From assembly GCA_000934455.1 (NCBI GenBank), contig KN883363.1, positions 191,354 through 219,937 on the forward strand: a stretch of 28,584 nucleotides of DNA, given 5' to 3'. Positions 8,895-21,000 of the stretch are shown one piece after another. The position numbers were made by a program, and so were the translations under genes. Under the pieces are notes generated by a model. That model saw nothing but the letters and a program-made list of their open reading frames with translations, was not told the DNA's origin and did no database searches. Within the stretch, counting starts at the first letter, position 1; every line of letters starts with the position of its first letter. The stretch is from Apostichopus parvimensis (Eukaryota > Echinodermata > Holothuroidea > Aspidochirotida > Stichopodidae).

Positions 8895-9099
8895 ATGAGC
8901 AGCTCTCCAGATAAACCTCCAACGAATGGAGGGGGCAGTGCGCAAGGAAAGAAGAAAGGAGGAGGGTTTTTACAAAGACAAGCAAAGAAAAAGCAAAATT
9001 CCAATTCTGACCATATAGAATTTGTTGAGGAAGAGGAATTAGTAAAAAAATCTCAAATTTCACCCGATGACGTACTAAAACTTAGAACCTGCACAGAAA
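8895..9099 (+). CDS. UNC119: UNC119 exon 1 (variable N-terminus)
   Basis: The start ATG at 8895 has A at -3 and is the first in-frame ATG after the stop at 8826-8828. A GTG at 8835 in the same frame is not a plausible start. The exon encodes 68 codons plus one base: [20 protein letters not shown], a Gly/Lys-rich stretch, an acidic [11 protein letters not shown] patch, and [14 protein letters not shown]. This organisation (Gly/Lys-rich, then acidic, then P(E/D)(D/H)VL.L) is like UNC119B. The donor is AAA|GTAAGT. The single base A joins GT of exon 2 to give Ser69. Confidence 0.92.
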
Positions 9100-12000
9100 G
9101 TAAGTCAATATGCTGTAACATTAGGCGGAGAATAACATTAAGTGCTAACAATATCTTGGGTGTAAGGTAAACGTTAGGCTAGGGCTTAGGCTATGCACTT
9201 ACTATACATAAATCTGCAAAGTACCCTATCTTAGGTCTAACTGTATTTTTAGGCTATTTCAAACTATTTTAGAGTCAGAACTAAAATGAGTAATAATTCG
9301 ATTCATGTCTGCAATGGTCAAGAGCTCTGTACAAGAATTCTCTACGCGTCTGGTTCCGACTCTGTTATTGACACATTTTTGCAAAGTTGCTTCAACACAT
9401 GTATTAATTAGGATATAGAGTTTACTATTATGTACTTAAATGAATTATTCATTGCAAGGAATCATAAAAGCCTCCAAATTTTCTGGATTGTAAAAATCAA
9501 ATCAAGAAAAAGCAAAGGTAAATCACAAGTGCAGCCTTGTTTGTGCACACAATTGATCTGTACATCAAAAGGAGGAAAAAGTGCCACCTCCCTCTTCCCC
9601 CCCCCCCCCATTCCTCCCCTTTCCCATCCCAGGTTACACTCAAGCGTCCCCAATTTTGACCCAAAACCAATGAACTAGGCACCAGTTTCCAAAGAAAGTG
9701 AGCCCTGGTCTTGGACGACATCCTTTGAATCTCTCATAACATTGAATCGCTGAAAAATCAAAATCAAAGATAGTGAGGATCCCTTCCTCTCATAGGTTTC
9801 ATCATACAGTACTTCATATGACTGGTGAGATTTCTTTAAGGGTACAAGCCTTTTTCCCCCTTTCACATGCAATGCATAGATATCATCTCTACCAACTTTT
9901 TTATATTGTAATTCATATCTCAGAAACCGGTTTGCGAGGCTTCTGATTTAGTGTTTGCAGGATTTTGCAAACTGTGTACCGCATTAAACCTACTGTAGCA
10001 CTATTAATGATACAGTAAATGTGTGCACAGAAGCAGTGAGAAGCTGGAAACCGTCATGCTTCAACGAGGAAGACACAAAGAATGACTGGAAATTGAAGAT
10101 TTCTAACTACTAAGCAGGGTCGTTAATTGTTGCCCTTTTTTTGTAGAAGTTTTTGTTGTTGAACCTGTGCAGAAGCCTTTCTTTACTAAACAATCTCGAC
10201 CATCCAGCATTTAGTGCGAAAAATCAAACTAGGAAGCTTTAGAATACAAATGAGAAATATAGCACAATGAAAGGACATTGATAGTAGTCTACACATTGAT
10301 TATATGTCTTATTCAAGCAGTATAATTTAAATATATATGGTTGCACATACTGTATTCACTTTGAACAGTTTGTTTAAAATTGCTGTGAACAAATTTAACA
10401 CCGGGTGTCAAATAGTAAAATACTGTGATCCATTAAAAATGGTGCTAATTTTTTTTTTTTTTCAAACTGCTGCACTTTTTAGGTGTAATAACTTGACCAA
10501 TTTACTTATATACATCCTTATATAGATCCTATACAGTATGAAATTATTATGCTGTACATGCCAGATAAGTGATTCCATGGCAGAAGTTATTAAGTCTTCA
10601 GAAATATTACCATCATCACTGAGCCAATTCCCGGCGATATCAAGCTTTGCAATTTCTTTATCCTTTCACCGTCGCCAAAATTTCCGTAAATTAATGATGA
10701 TTATGTAGGTTATCTATTGAGGAGCAGGCTTCCCTATGTGTTCAACCTTAAAGGAGCATGCTAGATACTATTAACAGTTGAAAATATTGTGTGAGGATAA
10801 AGATCAGCAACAGTGTTTTACCATCACTCAAAACTTGTGACCATTTAAGTAATCTGTTAAAGGATGACTGCATGGAGAATATTTAGTCTTGATTTGTCTT
10901 GGTCCAAGAAAAATGAAAACTGAGGGCGCCAGTAATGTTTCTATATAGCTACATATATATTGAGGTTTTCAAGATAGAACTGTTCAAAAAATAGCAGAAA
11001 AGGTAAAGTGAGATTCATTGGTTTAATTTTCATCTCAGTGGCATGTCCCATTGCTGAAATAAAAAAAGGAAGAAAAATTGTTATTTATTCCTTTTATTCA
11101 GATTTACAATAAGTGCATAATTTGGAATGTCATACATTTAAAAAAAGAAAGAAATCCCTTCAAGCTGATATTAGTGATTTTGTGACATAAGTGACAAAAG
11201 CTGACATTAGTTATGTTGCAGGTTTTCATGGTGTAAATTCACTCACATAGTTAGGAGTTTAGGACAGCCCTGTACTGTAAGTAGAATCACTGGCAGTGGC
11301 TACTGTGAATGAAGCTGTCACTTGAACACACCTTGCCAACATACAGTAAACAACATCCGATCGTATAGTTCAATTATTTTTCAAGGTTTGGTGTACAGTA
11401 TCATTGCAATTCAAATGAAAAGCAAACTGGTATCTATTCAGCCCATTTATGACATCACAGATTATTCCATCCCCCTCCCCCCCCCTCCCCCTCTGCAAAG
11501 AAAAAATTGAAGAAATGAACGAGTTACAGTATGAAGCATGGATTCCTATCGATAATCTCCATATCACACGCTCTATGATACAATATGTTTTCTAAATCTC
11601 AGCCTTCTTATATACCTCCAAATTATGCATGCCTCAAGCTAAAAGTTACCTTTACTGTACGTAGGGACCGTTATCAGTACTATTTTTTATTTTTTATTTT
11701 GAATATTCCTTCATCTTTTTATTGTTACTGATCATGATCTCGAAGAAAATTTTTTAAAAATATGCAGTTTTACAGCCCCACTGCTGTGGTCAATCTGCGG
11801 CAGTGACCAATATAATTTGAGGTACAGTGTATTTACAGAATGGCTGTATCCCTTGAGACTTGTAAACAAGACCTATACCTACTAGCAAGTTACTGTACAT
11901 ATTACAACTTAAAGGGCTTCTTTTCAAGTTGTTGTTTTTCTTACTGTGCATTGGAACAATTTAACTCTTCAAGATTAAATTTGGAAACCTTCACACAGTA

Positions 12001-15000
12001 GGTATATAACTGTGCAATAATTGTTGATATAAACCAGACTTGATGCTAGAAGTTACAGTACCGCTGGTACTGCATAGCTAAACATATTAATAATATATGT
12101 ATGTACAGTATAATATATATCTACTGTACTGTGAATTAAAACTTGAATTGAATAGAAATTAAAGGGGAGTATGAAATTTAAAGGTGATTTTATGTCAGAA
12201 CTTTTGTCCTGATATACGTACATGTTTTAGTCCACAAGAAGGAGAGAAATATTTGGAGTAAGCATACAGCTGCAGAATGTAGGTTTTCAAGATAACCAGT
12301 CACCTTTAAAATATGCTATTATTTCACTGGCATTCTCCTTTAAGCCTAAACTGATGATGACCTTTGCTCCTCAGTGCAGACTCAACCAGTTGATTGTACT
12401 GTAGGTATTGTCTTTTAACATCATGTACTGTAAGGATTCTAGGAATAGATCACACAATGTATTAGGATGACATTCATGAATGAAGGATGTTGGCCTTGAC
12501 AAAGTTGTACTGTACAGTGCTCGAGGCCATGAAAGTCTTTAGGGTTTCCAATTGATTGTGTGTTGCATCTGAAGAACTGATTTACAGCAATTGTTTGTGT
12601 ATTACTGAAGATATTGTCCAGTCATCTTAATTGATGAACCTCACTTGTTGTTGAGAAAACGGTCATTTTTCTCAAAACCTTTAAAAAGTGTTATATACTG
12701 TCGAAGAACAACCTGGACTAAAAACAATGGTGTTTAATCGTCTTCAAGATACACAAATTGATTTTTTTTTGCCTAAAGTCATCCTGTTTTAAAATGTGAC
12801 AGTTTTGAATTTAATCTGTTTCCCTATCTTTAGTGACTTCCAGTATAATTTAAAATAATATCCTTGAAATGCGAAATTGGTGAATCATCACTGCACCACC
12901 CAAATTAATCACAATTTGAAAAGTGATTTATAGGAGATGGTCAGGTTTTAAATTAAGGCCTATACTGTTGATGTGTTTGCTACTTGATGTGATTGAAACT
13001 GACCTTGTAGTACTGTACAATAGAACTTTACAGTTAATATGTATTAACTGTAGTGCTGTTTGGGAATTAGGATGTGCTCTACAGTATAATTGTACAGTTA
13101 TATAGTACAGTTTACATACAATTATAGCACAGTCAAAATGAAACAGGAAATTTGATTTGTATCGATAACCTTATAAGGAAAAACAGAATAAGCAAAGAAG
13201 ATGGAGAAAATGAAAAGTAAGGGAAGGAGAGAGGGGTAGGGTGGGTGAGGGTTGGGGGGGGGAGGGATGGGAGGATGATACTGTAGCTTTCAAGCGAAAG
13301 TTTCTCATATTGTCCATTATAATCGCAAGTTAGAGGTATTCAAGTCAATACTTTTACTGTGTGCTTTATGACATGGAAGATTCCAGTATTTGAAGTATGC
13401 AGAATTAATACGTAACTGTATGTACCTGCATGTGCAGTATATATACATGACTATACATATTTGTATATGAATTGCTTTGTACTGTGTCTAAACTGTACAT
13501 AAGAGGCCAAGCTCTTCACCAATCAAGTAGATTATAGTACAATAGAGTGTATGTATCGGGAAGTACTTCAAATACTCCTAGAAATATATACAAAACAATT
13601 CCAAAACCAAATAGTTTCCTGTTTGGCAAATTGGCATCATTTCTTCAAGCAATCGAGGTGTAGACTGCCCTGTTTCGTCGATGTTAATCCATGTTGCAGT
13701 TGAAGACACTTTCAGAAACTTCATAATATCGTGCTTGTTTCTGGTTCCAAGAAAGTTTTATCCTTCCCCTGTTATTTTAGTGGAATCAGGGTAATCAGAG
13801 ACCGGGAAATGCTACTGGAGCAATAATGTGGACAGAGTTTCATCACCAATGAAATTAAATTTGGTTTAACAGTTTTTCCCATACACTCAACCCACAGTAA
13901 ATTAATATTCATGTGTCCATTCCAGATCCATCCTCAAATTATTTTTGTTTATTCCCAATTATTGGCTGCATGTATCCCTCCTTACCTGGAGACCTATTCT
14001 TCTCACTTTCAAAAGAGGTATTTTAGCTGGTGCTGTTGTTGTTATTGTTTTTAAATCCACTGGCCAATATCCCTGGCAGCTCCCTGTCAATCCTTTTGTT
14101 TTACTACATGATGAGCTTATGTCCATGCATGTACAGTGGTATACATACATGTGCAAACCGTCTTGTTGGTTATGTGAGAATTGTAACCTTGTAACTCATC
14201 TAAGTCTGTGGATACGATACACTGAGCATTACCATTTCAAGTACTGTCTTGCTATTTCTACAGCAGTCAGTAATGGTTTTCTGTGTCATGATCTCGTCTG
14301 CCCATGTGAGTGTACAGTACTGTACATCATAGCATCAATACTGTCATCATTTAAATGCGCATGTAATGACCTACAATACTGTAAATGTCTAAGTTAATGA
14401 CTATTTGAATGTTTAAGGTTTTCACGAACGCCCGTAATGCACATTTTTCCATACCACAGTAAACAGTCGTAAGTACGTATAGTAGCAGTGGGAAAGGACC
14501 AGGAGTCCTAAATTGCTGTCTTGTCAAGATTGTTCAAACTTGATTTAAAGTAGTATTTAAGTTTGATTACCTGTCTTCTCACAATCAGCACTCTTGCTAT
14601 GTATACTACCGAATGTCTGGAGCGACTAGATAACATACTGTGCAGTAAATATGATGTACAGATAACAAACTAAACAGTAAATATAACATACAAATAACAT
14701 TCTGTATATAATAACATATAGATAACATATTGTACAGTAAATATGACATACAGATAACATTCTGTATATAAAAATGACATACAGATAACATACTGTACAG
14801 TAAATATGACGTACAGATAACATACTGTACAGTAATTATAACATACAGATAACATTCTGTATATAGTAAAAATGACATACAGATAACATACTGTACAGTA
14901 AATATGACGTACAGATAACATACTGTACAGTTCAGTAAATATAACATACAGATAACATACTGTATATAGTCAAAATGACATACAGATAACATACTGTACA

Positions 15001-18000
15001 GTAAATATAACATACAGATAACATTCTGTATATAGTAAATATAACATACAGATAACATACTGTACAGTAAATATGATGTACAGATAACATACTATACAGT
15101 AAATATGACATACCGTACAGATAACATTCTGTATGTCCAGTAAAAATGACATACAGATAACATACTGTACAGTAAATATGACAAACAGATAACATACTGT
15201 ACAGTAAACATGACGTACAGATAACATACTGTACAGTAAATATGATGTATGGGTAACATACTGTTAGTCTATCAGTGAGGAAAGAAAACTACTACAAAGG
15301 CAAACCGTACAGTAGTTTGACTTTAGTTGCGATTGAAAGTAACAGATGCTCGGGAGCCGTGATAAAAACTGCAGCATCGTCACGGGAGATACCCGGATAG
15401 TTCACAATTACATCATAGGCCACCCCTTGATTAGGGGAGTAGACTAACAGGGAATAATTAAGTGTTCAAATTTTGCGACATTTTTTATTATTTTTTTTTA
15501 TTTTCTCTGAGATTATAAAATAGTATCATGGTTCCTGTGTTCCTTTACACTTGTAAAATGGTAATTTGCTCATTTTGAATATGCATTTTGGTGATTCGAT
15601 CGTACCGTATAAATTATTTCTTGGACCAAAATTGAAATCAAGTCAACTTGTTTACTAGAAGGTTTGCCTTTGAATTAGACTATTGAAAGTGAAATTTCCT
15701 CGTTCCAGGAAGTATGATGTCATCTCTTTCATTCCTTTCCATGAAGGTTACTAACATATTGGAAAAGTTTTATTCATTGATCAGAGTTTCTACTAGAGAT
15801 TTGAAGGAGCACAGCTGGGTTGGGGAGGGGGGTGAGGGATTGAAATAGTGTTGCCACAACATCATGAAAGTCACAGAACACACTTTGGATTGTGAGGGTG
15901 AGTGGGGGTTGTGGGGGTGAGGGAGGGGGCTTGTGAGGGTGAGGGGGGTTTGAGGGAACTTGAGAGAGTGGGATATCTGCCATTTTTGCTTTGAGAAAGA
16001 GGAATTTGAGAATAGGAACCAATCCTTCAAAATTCTTCTTTTTTTTTCGTCAAACAGTGGAATAAAATTGTATATATATATTGTAGGGTATTCCTTGTTT
16101 GAGCTATGTAATTTGATAAATTAACTTTCAAACTGTAATCAAACTGTCTTACACTACTTTTGTTGTGTTTATAGCAGTTAAGGAAAAGAAACTGATATTA
16201 AGTAATAAGTAAATTCACAATTTACTAGTGACAATTAGATATATTACCTGGTACCCTCCTCATTAACCTCTCTTAACCTTCCTCAATCCCAGCCACACAC
16301 AAAAAAACAAAAAAAATTAAAGTTAAAAATACTAAGATGTCTTCCAAATTGTTTTAACCAAGCATTAATAATCTAATATCTGTTAATTTTTTTTTTCATT
16401 TCCAACTCTAATAAATGTGTTGCAGACACTTTGACATTATTATTGATCACATGCAATCTGCCTCTTGTTTTGGTTTCTTGTTTAACCCGTTTTTTGAAAT
16501 CAAGGTTAATTTATAGCTGAGCTATTTATTATTACACCAATGTTGTTTGGGAACATACATTGCTGGTATGACGACTGGCTATTCAAGTCAGTAGCCAGTA
16601 TATACTTAAGGTTTAACAGTAGCATGACTCAGCATAGCTGCTCTTCTAAGATACCACATAAAAGTAACTTTATTGATTGAGGGATTGGCAAGGGATTAGA
16701 TAGATTTGTACAATACTGACACCGTTGGCTTAGAAGAGTTTCTTATGGATCTTGAAGAAGTTGCTTGCATACATGTATGTGAGAGTTGAAAAAAAAAAAA
16801 TCAACAGGTGTGAATTTCATTCATGAAACCAAAAGGTCATATTTACAGTACAAAAAGCTCACTCCTGCACCACCAGGGTTTTAATTAACTAAAGTAACTC
16901 TTTAGACTCATTAGGTACCTTTTAGTAAACATTGTGTGAACTGTTGTGACATAAGAAGGTCATCAAATGTCACATATTGCTAGATCTTGCAAGACCTAAC
17001 CCAGCGAATAAATAGTTCCCTACATTATCTATAGATCTGGTTTTGTTAGTACTGTGAACAGTCCTTCAAACTGACCAAAAGGAAACGAAAAACAAATATT
17101 GACATTTTAGAGAGAGAGGACTTGTACTGTTAGCTTTGGTGTTCCTTTGAAGATGGAAGGAAACCAGCGACGTGTCGGGGTTTATCGCTCTTCCAGAGGG
17201 ACGTCCGAGGTGTATGTAGTTTTACATAGAACTATCACTTCCATTTTAAATTGACCGCTCAAAACTCTGTAACATTTCCCAGTTTATAGTCAGTTTCCGA
17301 GTTTATAGTATAATGCACCGTGAAATCCAGTCTCTGGCTGTGAACAGTACCTTCAGATCTGTAGAGTCTACCCTTGGTGTTTTCACATCTTTCAAGAGGG
17401 AGCTTAATTTAATCGTTTCCTTCACATGATTTCATCTTAAGGACGCTATGACGAGTACTCTAATGTGCTCCAGAGAGTTTGCTATTGGCATACATGTACA
17501 GTCACATTCCTTTCTCGTCCTAGGTAACAGGTCTACTGAATCCAAGGTGATACGTACTGTGTGTTAAGTTAAGGAAATTCTCCAAGGAAGTTGAGTGTAC
17601 TTTGAGAGAACGTTCTTCAAGTCCGATAATCAGACTCTCCTCTCTGTCTTTACCCGTAGGGATAATACTCGAGTGCTACAAGTGCATGTTAGATATATAT
17701 CATAAGGGTAGATTGATAAGGAAGAGGTTGTTAGAGGTCACCGGCCCAGAAATATGTGCTGTACAGACCAGTCAGGTGGTCGCCAGTCGCCGGTCGTCTT
17801 CACAGGCAACGAACTAGATCCATGCCAACGCTGACAAGCACACAATAGTACAGTACAGTGCAGTACTCATGAAAAATGACTAAATATTTATAAATATTGA
17901 AATTTTAGCAGAGTGTAAACTTTGGGTAAAGTTACCTTTAAGATAACGAGATAAGTTTGAATACTCATTTCCAATTTCCAATCGTATCTGCGTTTGATTG

Positions 18001-21000
18001 GATAAGTTCAAGTAATTTTCTGAATTTTGCAGTAAGAGGTCACTATATTTACTAATCTTCTACAAATAATAGTGCTTGCAACTTCCGTACTTTGCAGATC
18101 TGTACAGTAGTACCACACTTGGGACTTGGGTACCCTGTACGTCCCAACCCATCTGTGGGATCCCGTCTCTACTACACTCCTGTCATTCAAATGTTTTGAA
18201 AGTCAATTCCATCTATGATAACATATGTAGTAGAGTGATTAATTTTGTCTTTTCATTGTATTTTTCTCTTACTCTCCAGGTTATCTCTGTGATCCTGATG
18301 CTAATGTGTTTAATATTGACTTTACAAGATTCAAGATAAGAGACATCGAAACTGGGACAGTGCTCTTCGAAATAGCAAAACCCCCACCATCAGGTTTGTA
18401 GAGAATGCTCTGACGTATATATACTGTACAAGTTGCATACAGCAGTTTACGTAATCGTGTCACTTTACTGCTTTCGTCCTTTCAAAAATCGAGAAAGTCA
18501 GGCTAAGTAAATCTACTGTTTGATGCCCTCGCCTTGAGGTGCCATTAATCCATTTGTGTTTCCTCTGGAAAGTATCATTTTCCTAGTTAAGTAGACCACA
18601 TACATTAATGTAGTTGTAGGCCATGTATATATCATGGTTAATTCCATATGTAAAATCTTAAGTGCATTCTTGAAAATGATGATTCATCTTTTCCAAGAAA
18701 GAAAATGATAGCTCATCAGAGCTAATGAGAAGCTGGCACCATCCAAATTTACCGAAAGAGCATTTCAAATGTTCAGTAATTTAGAGGTCAAAGGTGAATA
18801 TCTGCAATCCTCAGATACTGTAGAGATATATATCTGATATTTGAAAAATACAGTTCTTCCATTTAAAAAATTTCTCGTTTTATCAAACTTGGAGATGTCA
18901 ATACAAAAATTCATCGTTAAACATAATTTATTAAATCTCAGAGTTATTGAGTTGTTGCACCACTCCTATTATAGCAGAATAAAAAAATCAATCAGGTAAC
19001 CTTGTATCCTAACATACTGTACAGTACAAAGCAGGTGTAGGCTAGATACTGTAGAACTTTGGTATGACATGCAGAGCTGTCGTCAGGCGTAGAAAAGTAT
19101 GTAGGAGAAAAAAAGAAGCTTATTGCAACACTGTACCTGAATAGATGATTCACGAACGTTCAGCACTTGCAGCTTAGTGACCTCAGTAGACATTACAGTG
19201 CTGTAATTTTCTAAAATGCCCATCTTAGTTACATCATGTTTTGCAACTCCTCAACTTTTTTTTCCTGAATTGAGGACTTACTGTTCCTTCGTTTGTGCAC
19301 GTCATTTTTAAGGTAAAGAAAGTGCTTAAAAATAGAGACATGGTTGTCTGTTAAGTTTATGACTTGTGTACCTCATGAACACTCTCGTTTGGCCGTCGCT
19401 ATGGATTCGTGGAATAACAGTGTCCATATAAAAGCTAATGTCCATGAAAGCTGGACAAGATGACCGTACTCAGGTCTGGAGTTGCTCATATGAATGTCAA
19501 ATTGACCTCCCTTCCTGCCAAATCGTTTTTTTTTTGTTTTTTTTGTTTGTTTGTAAGGTTGGTGCTTTTATCATTAATCCATCACATATTTAACTGTATA
19601 CTTTTAATTGCTTAATAGCAGAAGATGCTGGATGACTCTAATCTCTTCCATATAGAAGCATTACAAGGCAGCAACTTAATTAAATTTCCTGCACATGTCA
19701 GGACTCAGGAGTTTAATTCTCTTTGAGGGCCAAAGATAGGCGTTTCATTTTGAAGCAAAAGGGACAAAACTGCCAGAGAATATCATAGAATCTCACGGGT
19801 AGACCTGTTAGGATCCTCAAGACCAAAGCCTTTATAGCCTGCCACCATGCTGAAACCAAAGCTTTTGAACCCTGAGTAATCTTGTCAGATACAGGTGTAA
19901 ACCCATCAAACACCTTGAAATATATAGTAAGTTACAGCATCTCCTGGTGACCTCCCCTCTAATAAAGGCTCAGATCTACAGTACTCTTGCACCATGAGTA
20001 TTTTGCTTGTTCAAATATTGCATTCCACTATAAAACTCTCTTGTACCGCTGTCATTCATACTGTACCTCTACAAACCCCCTCTCCACATCGTCCAATCCT
20101 CCTCCCCCCCCCCCACCGGCTAAAGTGTACATCACTTTCATTTCTATACAGAATACAAGGCCTATATATCCTTCCATGGACAATAACCAGACTATCGCTA
20201 TAATTTATTCATGGTAAAAGCTGTTCACTACCTCCTTTTATCTTGTAGTCCATAACTGCCAGTAGATATTCCGAACGTGATGATTTCGAGTGTACTTAGA
20301 ACCGATTCTAATGGTAGCAATTTTTATCTTGTTGAGTATTTTTCACTGCAAGAAGGGAACGTTTGGAAATTAAAGGTATTACAGCCAGCTTAGGATTGTA
20401 ACTAATCGCGAGTGAAATACTCAGGCCTCAACCATAGTCAGACATTTAACACAGTCAAGTAAAAAGTTAGTTTTGTGATCAACATGACGTTTAAACCGCT
20501 TAATAGTATGTGAGGTTGAATATTAAGTATGTAAAGTATGCTGTGTACAATTAGAGTTAAGTGCATGCAACAGTTTGAGTTGTGTCCTCATTCGAAATGT
20601 TTTTACCATCCACTGTCTAGTTTGATTATCATAAGAGGCACTTTTTTTTTATTTGCCTCACCTCGGGTAAATTTCAGTCTCGACTTACGTACGTAGGCAG
20701 ATGGAAGACAATGCTGTATAAAAAATGCAGGAATGTTGGTTTTTGGCTATATTTCAGTCCACGTAGATTTGATCTTAGGATCGAATGTGACTAAAAATTC
20801 GATTGACAAAACCATCGGCTGCTATACTCGCCAAAGTGAAACATGAATTAGTCACTACAGGTAATTAACATTAATTGGGTGAAATTATTAAAACAAAGTT
20901 TGATAACTCATTAGAGTTTCCAACCGTGAGCACAGTGAATTACAGTTCAGTAGGTTTGATTGTTAAAATATGTAAATATCAACACCAAAGTGAAACATGA

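Larger units (their letters stand above)
9100..18279 (+). other. UNC119 intron 1 (9.2 kb)
   Basis: The donor is AAA|GTAAGT; the acceptor is TTTTTCTCTTACTCTCCAG|GT. The intron is AT-rich and holds poly-pyrimidine/C-runs (9595-9609, 11467-11493), a G-rich tract at 13219-13274, a minisatellite (14629-15265) and a G-rich tract at 15893-15957. It also has many scattered TACTGTA/TACAGTA-type words. The longest non-repeat open frame (13945-14397) begins at TTG and has no recognisable domain. I find no internal gene. Confidence 0.8.

Noticed and set aside
13945..14397. 150-codon plus-strand open frame in UNC119 intron 1
   Set aside because: It begins at TTG rather than ATG, is rich in Cys/Trp/His/Tyr with no recognised domain, and includes TACTGTACA repeat words. 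It is most likely a chance frame.
14606..15227. Several long minus-strand open frames of repeating LSVCYIY-type peptide, up to 150 residues
   Set aside because: They are produced by the minisatellite, whose unit lacks stops in some frames. The same peptide appears in overlapping frames and there is no non-repeat coding sequence.
14629..15265. Resemblance to a CRISPR array (regular ~32-bp spacing)
   Set aside because: The units are contiguous with no unique spacers and lie in a eukaryotic intron without cas genes.
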